NCBI GenBank assembly: GCA_031289445.1
Contig: JAITPL010000136.1
Coordinates: 1 to 15,542 of the forward strand
Source of the DNA: Tannerella sp.
GTDB lineage: Bacteria; Bacteroidota; Bacteroidia; Bacteroidales; Tannerellaceae
Length of the DNA: 15,542 nucleotides
Reading direction: 5' to 3'
The translations under genes were made by a program, and so were the position numbers. Of this stretch, positions 1 to 7,615 are shown one piece after another. Position 1 is the stretch's first letter. Every line of letters begins with the position of its first letter. The notes under the pieces were generated by a model, which was given only the letters and a program-made list of their open reading frames with translations, was not told the DNA's origin and did not search any database.

Positions 1-1276
1 GTTCGGTAATCATCACCTTGACCGAGTGTTCGCTGTGGTCGAGGTGCGAGACCATAGGCACGAAAGCGCTTATCTTGCCGTTTTTGGCCGTCGAGGGAGT
101 AGTGAAGATAGAGAGATAATCCGCGCGGGTAAAATCGCCCGAGCCGCCGATACCGTTCATCATCTTGGTACCGAGCACGTGAGTAGAGTTGATATTGCCG
201 AAGATATCCGCTTCGAGAGCGGTGTTGATTGTTATCAGACCCAGACGCCTTGCTACCTCCGGGTTATTTGAAATCTCCTGCGGGCGCAGCAGCAGCTTGT
301 CCTTGAAGAACGTCAGGTTTGAATAAATCTCCTTCAGTACTTCGGTGCTGACGCTCAGCGAGCAGCCGCTCGCAAAACTGACGCGCCCCTCGTTCATCAG
401 CTTGATAACCGCATCCTGAATAACCTCGGTATAGACCTTGAAGGCCGGAATAGCCGCATTCTCGCCCATAGCGCCCAGAACTGCGTTGGCAACGTTGCCC
501 ACACCGCTCTGCACAGGCAGAAACGACGCCGGAATACGTCCGCTTTTCATCTCGCTGACCAGAAAGTCCGAAACATTCTTGCCAATAGCCAGCGTAACAT
601 CGTCCAGAGGAGTGAAATTGCCGCCGTCGTTGGGGTTATTTGTCTCGACCACGCCTACAATCTTCTTCGGGTCCACCTTCAGATAAGGCGTACCGATGCG
701 GTCTTCCGGCTGATAGACCGGTATCTCGCGGCGCAGGGGCGGGTCGGCCGGCTCATAAATATCGTGCATCCCGCGTATCTCCTTGGGATGAAACGAGTTC
801 AGCTCGATAATAATCCTGTCTGCCAGACGGCATACCGTCGGTATGATGCCAACGCCCTCGGTAAGGATGATTTCGCCCTCGTCGGTAATGTCGGCAGCTT
901 CTACTATTGCTACATCGACCTTGCCCAGAAATCCGTAACGCAAGTCCTGCGCCAACTCCGAGAGGTGCATGTCGAAATAATGCGTACCGCCGCTGTTGAT
1001 AAGGTTTCGCAGGTCCTTGTTCGACTGGTAGGGAGTGCGAAACTTGACTGCTCCGGCCCTTGCCAGAGCGCCGTCGAGCCGGTCGCCGGTAGATGCTCCG
1101 GTAAACATGCCGATACTGAACGGTCTGCCGTTCTTATGCTCTTCTTCCGCCAATTTGGCTATCGCCTGGGGAACAACCTTGGGGCAGCCGGCAGGAGTAA
1201 ATCCACTGAAACCGACATTGTCGCCATCCTTCACAAATGATGCGGCTTCTTCAGCCGTAATTCTCTTTAATGCCAT
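1..1276 (-). CDS. Acetyl-CoA hydrolase/transferase family protein, likely succinyl-CoA:acetate CoA transferase (3' end outside window)
   Basis: The minus strand from the ATG at 1276-1274 reads without a stop to the window edge, giving 425 residues of a family usually near 500. It begins MALKRITAEEAASFVKDGDN and carries the family signatures: GFSGFTPAGCPK near residue 22, SGVGNVANAVLGAMG, and FKVYTEV, whose Glu284 matches the catalytic glutamate that forms the glutamyl-CoA thioester in class I enzymes such as AarC. The family moves CoA between succinate and acetate or propionate in the cytoplasm, so in a Bacteroidales fermenter a role in succinate, propionate or acetate metabolism is likely. 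The exact acyl pair cannot be told from sequence. It is transcribed away from ftsY, with a -7 box (1320-1313) about 37 bases upstream of the ATG. The missing part is the C-terminal end. Confidence 0.92.
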   Translation of the reverse strand, partial: MALKRITAEEAASFVKDGDNVGFSGFTPAGCPKVVPQAIAKLAEEEHKNGRPFSIGMFTGASTGDRLDGALARAGAVKFRTPYQSNKDLRNLINSGGTHYFDMHLSELAQDLRYGFLGKVDVAIVEAADITDEGEIILTEGVGIIPTVCRLADRIIIELNSFHPKEIRGMHDIYEPADPPLRREIPVYQPEDRIGTPYLKVDPKKIVGVVETNNPNDGGNFTPLDDVTLAIGKNVSDFLVSEMKSGRIPASFLPVQSGVGNVANAVLGAMGENAAIPAFKVYTEVIQDAVIKLMNEGRVSFASGCSLSVSTEVLKEIYSNLTFFKDKLLLRPQEISNNPEVARRLGLITINTALEADIFGNINSTHVLGTKMMNGIGGSGDFTRADYLSIFTTPSTAKNGKISAFVPMVSHLDHSEHSVKVMITE

Positions 1277-1312
1277 AATATTTATTGTTATAAAAGTTTA
1301 CAAAAACGGGCG

Positions 1313-1320
1313 CAAAGGTA
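1313..1320 (-). promoter_or_regulatory. Bacteroides-type -7 box for the CoA transferase gene
   Basis: Read on the minus strand this is TACCTTTG, an exact match to the Bacteroidota -7 consensus TAnnTTTG. It lies 36 bases upstream of the ATG at 1276, giving a predicted leader of about 30 bases. No TTTG is present at the expected -33 distance, so the call rests on the -7 box and its position. Confidence 0.55.
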
Positions 1321-1341
1321 GTGAAAAATAATTATTATGAT

Positions 1342-1349
1342 TACCTTTG
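1342..1349 (+). promoter_or_regulatory. Bacteroides-type -7 box for ftsY
   Basis: TACCTTTG matches the TAnnTTTG consensus exactly and has the same eight bases as the divergent box at 1320-1313. Transcription should start near 1355, about 28 bases before the ATG at 1383. No convincing -33 TTTG is seen; its expected place is occupied by the opposing -7 box. Confidence 0.55.
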
Positions 1350-1382
1350 TGCGTGATTTACGACTAATTATTGATAATAGAA

Positions 1383-2336
1383 ATGGGAATATTCGGTTTT
1401 TTCAACAGAGAGAAAAAGGAAACTCTGGACAAGGGTTTGTCGAAGACCAAGGCAAGCGTTTTCTCAAAGATTACTCATGCCCTTGTTGGCAAGAGCAAGG
1501 TTGATGACGACGTGCTCGACGAGCTGGAAAATGTGCTTATCTCGTCGGACGTAGGCGTTGAAACGACGCTAAAGATAATCAAACGCATAGAGAAACGCGC
1601 TACTGCCGACAAGTACGTTGGCGCCGACGAACTGACCCGGCTGCTTCGCGAAGAGATTGCCGCGCTGCTGATGGAAAACAACTCGCAGGACGCCGAGAGT
1701 TTTTCCATCTCCGATAGCGTCAGGCCTTATGTGATCATGGTTGTCGGCGTGAACGGCGTTGGCAAGACCACCACTATAGGCAAGATGGCGCATCAGTTTC
1801 AGAAGAACGGCTTCAAGGTCTATCTGGGCGCTGCCGACACGTTCAGGGCTGCGGCTGTCGAGCAGCTGGTTATCTGGGGAGAGCGGGTAGGAGCGCCGGT
1901 CATCAAGCAGAAGATGGGCGCCGACCCTGCATCGGTGGCATTCGACACCCTCAGCTCGGCCAAAGTCAACGGCGCGGACATCGTTATTATCGATACCGCG
2001 GGGCGTTTGCACAACAAGATAAACCTGATGAACGAGCTGACGAAAATAAAAAATGTGATGCGGAAAGTCATACCCGAAGCTCCGCACGAAGTCCTCCTGG
2101 TGCTCGACGGCTCGACAGGTCAGAACGCCTTCGAGCAAGCCAAGCAGTTTACCGCCGCCACAGAGGTTAACGCGCTTGCAATAACCAAGCTGGACGGCAC
2201 GGCAAAGGGCGGCGTGGTGATAGGCATATCCGACCAGTTCCATATTCCGGTGAAATATATCGGTCTGGGCGAGGGTTTGGATGATATTCAGGTATTCAGA
2301 CGCATGGAGTTCGTCAACTCTCTTTTCGGCGAGTAA
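1383..2336 (+). CDS. ftsY: Signal recognition particle receptor FtsY
   Basis: 317-residue SRP GTPase that receives ribosome-nascent chain-SRP complexes at the inner membrane and passes them to SecYEG. Visible GTPase motifs are the P-loop GVNGVGKTTT at 122-131 (Lys128), the QQL-type region ADTFRAAAVEQL, DTAGR at 204-208 and the guanine-specificity motif TKLD at 268-271 followed by GTAKGG. The N domain is short (about residues 1-100) and the long acidic A domain of E. coli FtsY is absent; the N-terminal GIFGFFNREKK stretch could serve as the membrane-contact helix. A TTG start at 1371 is also open, but the ATG at 1383 gives the usual N-terminus. The stop codon abuts the rimO ATG with no spacer, so the two are very likely co-transcribed and translationally coupled. 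Confidence 0.97.
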   Translation: MGIFGFFNREKKETLDKGLSKTKASVFSKITHALVGKSKVDDDVLDELENVLISSDVGVETTLKIIKRIEKRATADKYVGADELTRLLREEIAALLMENNSQDAESFSISDSVRPYVIMVVGVNGVGKTTTIGKMAHQFQKNGFKVYLGAADTFRAAAVEQLVIWGERVGAPVIKQKMGADPASVAFDTLSSAKVNGADIVIIDTAGRLHNKINLMNELTKIKNVMRKVIPEAPHEVLLVLDGSTGQNAFEQAKQFTAATEVNALAITKLDGTAKGGVVIGISDQFHIPVKYIGLGEGLDDIQVFRRMEFVNSLFGE

Positions 2337-3647
2337 ATGAGGAAGAATAAAGTTGACATCATCACTCTGGGCTGCTCCAAGAATCTGGTTGACTCGGAGC
2401 GTCTCATACGCCAGTTCAAGGCCAACGGCTACACGGTCGCACACGACCCCGATAAGGTCAACGGCGAGATAGTCATCGTCAATACCTGCGGATTCATCGA
2501 GGCAGCGCAGGACGAATCGCTGAAGATGATAATCGAACTCGAAGAAGCGAAGCAGCATGGCCGTATAGGGCAGTTATTTGTTATGGGCTGCCTCTCGGAG
2601 CGTTTTATGGAAGAGATGAAGGCCGAGTTGCCGGGTGTGGACAGGTTTTATGGCAAGTTCAACTGGCAGAATATCCTTCGCGACCTCGGCAAGTCGTACT
2701 ATCTGGATTTACCTGACGGCAGAACGCTAACCACACCCGCTCATTATGCGTACATTAAAGTATCGGAAGGGTGCGACCGTCGCTGTTCCTACTGCGCCAT
2801 ACCTGTGATGACGGGCAGACACAAGTCGCGTCCGATGGATGAAATCGTCGCTGAAGCTCGTAGTCTGGCTGTCGGCGGCGTCAAGGAGTTGCAAGTAATA
2901 GCGCAGGATTTGACATATTACGGTAAAGACCTGTACAGTCGCTACGCCTTGCCGGAACTGGTCGAGCGTCTTGCCGACGTGGAGGGTATCGAGTGGATAC
3001 GGCTTCATTACGGCTATCCGGCGCATTTTCCCTACGATTTATTGCGGGTGATACGCGAGCGCAGCAATGTGTGCAACTATCTCGATATAGCTCTGCAACA
3101 TATCAGCGACCCTGTTCTCCGCAAGATGCGCCGGGACATCACTCGCGATGAAACTTACCGCCTGATAGAGCGTATCCGCAACGAAGCGCCGGGGATTCAT
3201 CTGCGCACCACTTTTATTGTCGGTCATCCGGGCGAGACCGACGATGATTTTGCTGCCTTGACGGCTTTTGTCCGCGAGATGCGTTTTGAGCGCATGGGCG
3301 CTTTCATCTACAGCCACGAGTCCGGCACCTACGCCGCAGAGCATTATACTGACGATATCCCTCTTGAAATCAAGCAGCAGCGGCTTGACGAGCTGATGGA
3401 TATACAACAGTCGATAGCCGCCGAAATCAACGCTGCAAGCGTCGGAAAGGTGATGAAAACGATCATCGACCGCCGCGAAGGCGACTACTACGTTGGGCGC
3501 ACCGAGTACGATTCGCCCGAAATAGATCCCGAAGTATTGTTAAAAGCCGATACACAATTGCGTGTAGGGCAGTTTTATGACGTTCTTATCGAGCGTGCGG
3601 ACACCTACGAATTGTACGGAAAAACAAGCCAAAGCAAAAAAAATTGA
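2337..3647 (+). CDS. rimO: Ribosomal protein S12 methylthiotransferase RimO
   Basis: 436-residue radical SAM methylthiotransferase that adds a methylthio group to the conserved aspartate of ribosomal protein S12 (Asp89 in E. coli numbering). The N-terminal UPF0004 domain holds the three cysteines of the auxiliary 4Fe-4S cluster: Cys13 in TLGCSKN, Cys51 in VNTCGFI and Cys85 in MGCLSERF. The radical SAM cluster motif is CDRRCSYC at 146-153 (Cys146, Cys150, Cys153), and the C-terminal 60 or so residues form the TRAM RNA-binding domain. TLGCSKNLVDSE at the N-terminus and the length favour RimO over the tRNA enzyme MiaB. The ATG follows the ftsY TAA directly. About 108 bases separate it from the next start codon, with a promoter inside that gap. 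Confidence 0.96.
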   Translation: MRKNKVDIITLGCSKNLVDSERLIRQFKANGYTVAHDPDKVNGEIVIVNTCGFIEAAQDESLKMIIELEEAKQHGRIGQLFVMGCLSERFMEEMKAELPGVDRFYGKFNWQNILRDLGKSYYLDLPDGRTLTTPAHYAYIKVSEGCDRRCSYCAIPVMTGRHKSRPMDEIVAEARSLAVGGVKELQVIAQDLTYYGKDLYSRYALPELVERLADVEGIEWIRLHYGYPAHFPYDLLRVIRERSNVCNYLDIALQHISDPVLRKMRRDITRDETYRLIERIRNEAPGIHLRTTFIVGHPGETDDDFAALTAFVREMRFERMGAFIYSHESGTYAAEHYTDDIPLEIKQQRLDELMDIQQSIAAEINAASVGKVMKTIIDRREGDYYVGRTEYDSPEIDPEVLLKADTQLRVGQFYDVLIERADTYELYGKTSQSKKN

Positions 3648-3675
3648 ACGTTTTATAAAAAAAAGCGGCGAAAAA

Positions 3676-3707
3676 TTTGGTTAATTGAAAAAGTTGTATT
3701 ACTTTTG
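3676..3707 (+). promoter_or_regulatory. Promoter of the HU / HU-LysM / murTKQ run
   Basis: TTTG at 3676-3679, a 20-base spacer and TACTTTTG at 3700-3707 reproduce the full Bacteroidota housekeeping promoter (TTTG, 19-21 bases, TAnnTTTG). Transcription should start near 3714. This places the TTG at 3705 inside the -7 box, so it cannot start translation; the ATG at 3756 is the start of the first gene, after a leader of about 42 bases. Confidence 0.75.
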
Positions 3708-3755
3708 CAGCGAAATAACGGAGCAGATGTTCTAACTTTTTTAATTGTATCTAGA

Positions 3756-4043
3756 ATGAAAGATATCGAATTAGTAACCGCTTTATCCGAGCAGATGGAT
3801 ATGTCGCCTCACGACGTTTTGAAGATCCTGTCAGCGCTTTATTCGCTGATAGGAGATTTTGTGTCCTCTAACGGCATGGTTACACTCAACGGGGTAGGGC
3901 AGTTCGAGGCAAAGAAGAATGCCGAGAGAATTACCGCCAACCCGATCAACGGCAAGCGCTACTTGATACCGCCCAAGCTTACACCGGTCTTCAAGCCGGC
4001 TGCTTCATGGAAAACGTACTTGAAAAATTTTGATGAGCAATGA
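3756..4043 (+). CDS. HU/IHF-family DNA-binding protein, single domain
   Basis: 95-residue protein beginning MKDIELVTALSEQMDMSPHD. The N-terminal helical half, in which a two-helix module sets up dimerisation, is followed by the beta region with NGVGQFEAKK, the counterpart of the G-x-G-x-F signature of HU and IHF, then NPINGKRYLIPP in the place of the DNA-contacting arm, and a short C-terminal helix. HU proteins bind and bend DNA as dimers. This copy is close in length to ordinary HU (about 90), but its arm is less basic, so binding may be weaker or specialised. Its stop overlaps the start of the next gene (ATGA at 4040-4043), which itself begins with an HU domain, so the two products may form a heterodimer. 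The start was chosen because the only upstream alternative (TTG 3705) lies within the promoter. Confidence 0.85.
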   Translation: MKDIELVTALSEQMDMSPHDVLKILSALYSLIGDFVSSNGMVTLNGVGQFEAKKNAERITANPINGKRYLIPPKLTPVFKPAASWKTYLKNFDEQ

Positions 4044-6160
4044 TGACTAAACGTATATCAACAAAGCAGTTAGCCGAACTCCTGTCCGACAATACGACCT
4101 TGGACAGGAAGGGCGCGGAGAAGTTTATAGACACCCTTTCTTCGTTTATTATCAAAGGGATAGAGAAGAAGCAGCCTGTGAAGATTCTCGGCTTTGGTAC
4201 GTTCAAAGTTGTCGTCGTCAAGGAGCGTGAGAGCGTTCATATACAGACCGGCGAACGCTTCACCATACCGTCTCACCATAAGCTCTCATTCATCCCCGAT
4301 TCGGTTTTCAAAAATCACATCAACCGTCCCTTCTCCTACTTCGAGCCTATCGAGACAATTGACGAAAACCGCCAAACGGTCAAGGTAATAGATCGGGGCG
4401 AGGTGATAGAAGCCCTGGAAATCACCGACGAAATGTTAGCGAGCGGGCAAGTCGCGATTAGCGAAGATGTGGTTGGTATTGAGGTAATTACCAACGAAGT
4501 CATTACGGAAGAACATGTCGAGACGGTAGCCGTTGGAGGAGAAGCCGAGGTCGAAGCCGAAGAAGTCATCACTGGAGAGCATATCGAAACGCAGGTCGAG
4601 ACAGCAGTCGTTGGGGAGGAAGAAGTCGAAACCGAGGTAGAGGTAGAAGCTGAAGAAGTCATCACTGAAGAGCATATCGAAACGCAGGTCGAGACAGTAG
4701 TCGGTGAGGAAAAGGAAGTCGAAGCCGAGACTGAGGTCGAAGCCGAAGAAGTCATCACTGAAGAAAATATCGAAACGCAGGTCAAAACAGTAGTCGTTGA
4801 AGAGGAAGAAGCCGAAGTTGAAATCGAAGCCGATCCCGATCCCGATTCCGATCCCGATTCCGATGATGCTATTGAAGATGAAGATGAAGAGATTGATGTA
4901 GATGTAGATATAGATGTTGATGAAGAAGAAAGAGATGATGAAGTTGAGAACGATGAAATAGAGGATGAGGTCGAAGAGATCGAAGAGGTCGAAGATGAGG
5001 TTGTTGAAGCCGAAGCCCCAATCGAAGTCGAAGACAAGGTTGTTGAAGCCAAGGCCAAAGCCGGAACCGAAATCAAAGAGTTGATACAGTTGATACGGTT
5101 GAAACAAAAGCCGAAAGCCAAAGCCGGATCCGAAGATGAGGTCAAAATCGAGACCCCAATCGAAGCCAAAGATGAAGTCCATATCCCAATCGAAGCTGAA
5201 TCCAAAGCCAAAATCGAATCCGAAGATGAAGTCCCAATCGAAATCGAATCTGAATCCGAAACCGCAGATGAATCCGCAGCCGCAGATGAATCTGAATCCG
5301 AAGACATTGACAAATTCATAGATAGCTCTGAATCGACCTCTGTTAATCTGCCTGTCGAAAAGCAGATCAAGAAGCCAATACCGACGTGGGTGCAGTTCGT
5401 ACTGTACCCATTACTGTTTGTATTGGCAGTAGGGGTAGGTACTTTTGCTTTCCTGCGCTTCAACGCTGCAAACCAGCAAAGCCAGCAAGGGAAAGATCAA
5501 AGCTACGTTAATACCGACGGACAGAATTACACCGAGCCATTGCCTATAGGCGCTGTGCAGCCTGTTAACGTCAGCCAGAGCGATGAAGGCAGCCCGATAA
5601 ACGGCATCGACGGAAATCAAGCCGCAGGCGCTACCGTCGAGCATGAAGAAACAAGCAGCGACATACAAGCTCCAACGCCTGACGGAAGCACCAATACCGG
5701 AGAAGTCGCTACCAATACGGAAGCATTGGACGAAAAGAAAGAAATCAACTGGTTAGCCGAGCCGTCGCAGTCGTCGCAGAGCAGCCAAACGCGACGTGCC
5801 GACAAGCCAAAAAGTGATACCGAGAGCAAAAATTCATCCCGGACAGACTCCCGCTCATCAACGCCAACCGACCAAAAGCCCGCCGAGTCGCAGCAACAGC
5901 TGAAGTCCCTGCCTGCACGTGTCTCTATGACGCAAGGCTTGACCCTCACTCAGCTCGCACAGGAATATTATGGCGACAAGATTTTCTGGGTCTATATCTA
6001 CGAACACAACAGGAGTCGTATCAAAGACTTTGAAAGAATACAGGTCGGCACTGAGATAATCCTGCCTGAGGCAAAGACTTACGGCATCGACGCCAAGAGC
6101 AAAGCATCCACCGACAAAGCTTTGCTAAGGCAACGCTCGCTGATGCAACAAAAAAACTAA
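4040..6160 (+). CDS. HU-domain / acidic repeat / transmembrane / LysM protein, candidate nucleoid-to-peptidoglycan tether
   Basis: 706 residues in four parts. (1) Residues 1-95 are an HU/IHF domain: KQLAELLSDNTTLDRKGAEK in the helical half, then ILGFGTFKVVVVKERE and a GERFTIPSHHKLSF arm. (2) Residues about 100-440 are strongly acidic, mostly Glu, Val, Asp and Ala, with 31-residue repeats at 153-264, a DPDPDSDPDSDD tract from 265, a DVDVDID tract, then mixed stretches with KAKAG and short basic patches. (3) Residues 450-474 form one hydrophobic span preceded by KQIKKP, which by the positive-inside rule places the N-terminus in the cytoplasm. (4) A Ser/Gln/Asn-rich periplasmic stretch leads to a LysM domain at 628-677 (LAQEYYGDKIFWVYIYEHNR, IQVGTEIILPE). 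LysM binds N-acetylglucosamine chains such as peptidoglycan. The start is coupled to the preceding HU gene by a 4-base overlap (ATG at 4040 or 4043), and murT follows 9 bases after the stop. Domain identity is clear; the tether role is inference. Confidence 0.88.
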   Translation: MMTKRISTKQLAELLSDNTTLDRKGAEKFIDTLSSFIIKGIEKKQPVKILGFGTFKVVVVKERESVHIQTGERFTIPSHHKLSFIPDSVFKNHINRPFSYFEPIETIDENRQTVKVIDRGEVIEALEITDEMLASGQVAISEDVVGIEVITNEVITEEHVETVAVGGEAEVEAEEVITGEHIETQVETAVVGEEEVETEVEVEAEEVITEEHIETQVETVVGEEKEVEAETEVEAEEVITEENIETQVKTVVVEEEEAEVEIEADPDPDSDPDSDDAIEDEDEEIDVDVDIDVDEEERDDEVENDEIEDEVEEIEEVEDEVVEAEAPIEVEDKVVEAKAKAGTEIKELIQLIRLKQKPKAKAGSEDEVKIETPIEAKDEVHIPIEAESKAKIESEDEVPIEIESESETADESAAADESESEDIDKFIDSSESTSVNLPVEKQIKKPIPTWVQFVLYPLLFVLAVGVGTFAFLRFNAANQQSQQGKDQSYVNTDGQNYTEPLPIGAVQPVNVSQSDEGSPINGIDGNQAAGATVEHEETSSDIQAPTPDGSTNTGEVATNTEALDEKKEINWLAEPSQSSQSSQTRRADKPKSDTESKNSSRTDSRSSTPTDQKPAESQQQLKSLPARVSMTQGLTLTQLAQEYYGDKIFWVYIYEHNRSRIKDFERIQVGTEIILPEAKTYGIDAKSKASTDKALLRQRSLMQQKN
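4496..4831 (+). repeat. 93-base in-frame tandem repeats inside the HU-LysM gene
   Basis: Four successive copies begin with Glu-Val-Ile-Thr at 4496, 4562, 4655 and 4748. Copies two and three are each exactly 93 bases (31 residues, EVITxEHIETQVET followed by a Glu/Val tail); the first is shortened to 66 bases and the fourth to 84. Near identity at DNA level, including the run atcgaaacgcaggtc, points to recent tandem duplication and probable length variation between strains. Every length change is a multiple of three, so the reading frame is kept. Confidence 0.9.
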
Positions 6161-6169
6161 AAGACAACT

Positions 6170-7615
6170 ATGAGTCCATACTTCGTTATAACTATTATTT
6201 TAGCCTATTTTGCCGTTTTATACACCGTGTCGTTTTTAGCGGGACGCAACAGCGACAATCAGGGTTTCTTCGTAGGCAACCGCAAATCATCATGGTACGT
6301 AGTCGCTTTTGCAACTATCGGAGCAATGATTTCGGGCGTTACTTTCGTTTCTGTACCCGGAATGGTGGCCGCGAGCGGTCTCTCTTACCTGCAAATGGTC
6401 TTGGGCTTTGCCGTCGGACAGGCCTTGATAGCTTTCGTGCTTATTCCGCTGTTCTACAAAATGAATCTCACCTCTATCTACGAGTACCTCGATAACCGCT
6501 TCGGCATTCTGGCACACAAAACAGGCGCGTGGCTTTTCTTCGTTTCCAAGATGCTGGGCGCTGCAATACGCCTGTTTATTGTCTGTGTAGTTCTTCAACT
6601 GCTTGTCTTCGAGCCGCTGCATCTGCATTTTGTCTTCAACCTGATTTTTACGATGGCTATCTGCTGGCTTTATACCTTCAAGGGGGGCGTCAAATCGCTT
6701 ATTTGGACGGATTCGTTCAAGACTTTTTGCCTTATCGTGTCGGTTGTCCTGTGCATCTATTATATAGCGGTCGATTTGGGTGGCAACATCCTTGCTACCA
6801 TAAGGGAATCGGAGATGACTAAAGTTTTCTTTTTCGAAGATGTGAACGATAAACGCTACTTCTTCAAGCAGTTCCTTGCCGGCGTCTTTACTATGATTGC
6901 CATGAGCGGCTTGGACCAGGATTTGATGCAACGCTCCCTGAGCTGCAAAAATTCCAAAGATTCACAGAAAAACCTGATTACAGGAAGCGTCCTGATGGTC
7001 ATTGTCAACTTGCTTTTCCTGCTGATGGGAGTGCTGCTATATACTTATGCGGCGAAAAACAATATCACCTTGCCGTCAAAACCGGACGAGGTCTTTCCTT
7101 ACCTCGCTACTCAGCGCTTTTTCCCTGTTATCGTCAGCATCCTGTTTATCATAGGACTGATTTCGGCCGCTTACGCAGCAGCAGGCTCGGCGCTTACCGC
7201 TCTCACTACATCGTTTACGGTTGATATCCTCGAGACGCCGAAAAAGAAAAGCGAGGCCGAAACGACTTCAATACGCAAAAAGGTGCACTTAGGCATGGCG
7301 ACGCTTATGGGGGTAGTGATATTTTTTATCAATATCTTCAACAATGCGTCGGTCATAGATACCGTTTACAAACTTGCGAGTTACACCTACGGCCCTCTGT
7401 TGGGCATGTTTGTGTTCGGCATCTTTGTCAAGCGAAAGGTGAAAGACCGCTTCATTCCGTTTGTCGTAATCCTCTCGCCTATCCTCTGTTTTATATTTGA
7501 CGTCAACTCGAAGGCATGGTTTAACGGATACGAGTTCAGCCACGAAAGATTGATTTTGAACGCTCTTTTCACGTTCCTGGGATTCTATATTTTTTCAAAC
7601 AAGACAAACAAATGA
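6170..7615 (+). CDS. murT: Sodium:solute symporter, probable N-acetylmuramic acid transporter MurT
   Basis: 481-residue integral inner-membrane protein of the sodium:solute symporter (SSS) family, with about 12-13 hydrophobic spans starting at residues 4-24. Family features include GRNSDNQGFFVGNRKSSWYV after the first span, GVTFVSVPGM in the second, LDQDLMQRSLSCKN in the middle loop, and GSALTALTTSFTVDIL, whose Ser/Thr residues correspond to the sodium-site helix of PutP and vSGLT. The family alone does not fix the substrate. The MurNAc assignment comes from context: its last four bases overlap the kinase start (ATGA 7612-7615) and murQ follows, the same order as the murTKQ cluster I recall from Tannerella forsythia, where MurT imports MurNAc without phosphorylating it. 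It lies 9 bases downstream of the HU-LysM gene. No promoter is seen in that short gap. Confidence 0.85.
   Translation: MSPYFVITIILAYFAVLYTVSFLAGRNSDNQGFFVGNRKSSWYVVAFATIGAMISGVTFVSVPGMVAASGLSYLQMVLGFAVGQALIAFVLIPLFYKMNLTSIYEYLDNRFGILAHKTGAWLFFVSKMLGAAIRLFIVCVVLQLLVFEPLHLHFVFNLIFTMAICWLYTFKGGVKSLIWTDSFKTFCLIVSVVLCIYYIAVDLGGNILATIRESEMTKVFFFEDVNDKRYFFKQFLAGVFTMIAMSGLDQDLMQRSLSCKNSKDSQKNLITGSVLMVIVNLLFLLMGVLLYTYAAKNNITLPSKPDEVFPYLATQRFFPVIVSILFIIGLISAAYAAAGSALTALTTSFTVDILETPKKKSEAETTSIRKKVHLGMATLMGVVIFFINIFNNASVIDTVYKLASYTYGPLLGMFVFGIFVKRKVKDRFIPFVVILSPILCFIFDVNSKAWFNGYEFSHERLILNALFTFLGFYIFSNKTNK

Noticed and set aside
1569..2558. Long open frame on the minus strand opposite ftsY (329 codons)
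   Set aside because: It lies fully antisense to ftsY with its conserved GTPase motifs, and its translation has no recognisable family or start context.
3648..3675. Intrinsic terminator after rimO (run of A bases)
   Set aside because: The sequence is A-rich on the plus strand with no stem followed by a T run.
3705..3755. TTG at 3705 as start of the first HU gene
   Set aside because: It falls within the -7 box of a consensus promoter and adds residues not seen in HU proteins; the ATG at 3756 fits the family.
4336..5463. Ser/Thr-rich minus-strand frame opposite the acidic repeats, and a second frame with a Tyr-Ile run
   Set aside because: Both are complements of Glu/Asp-rich repeat codons, so the low-complexity protein is a by-product.
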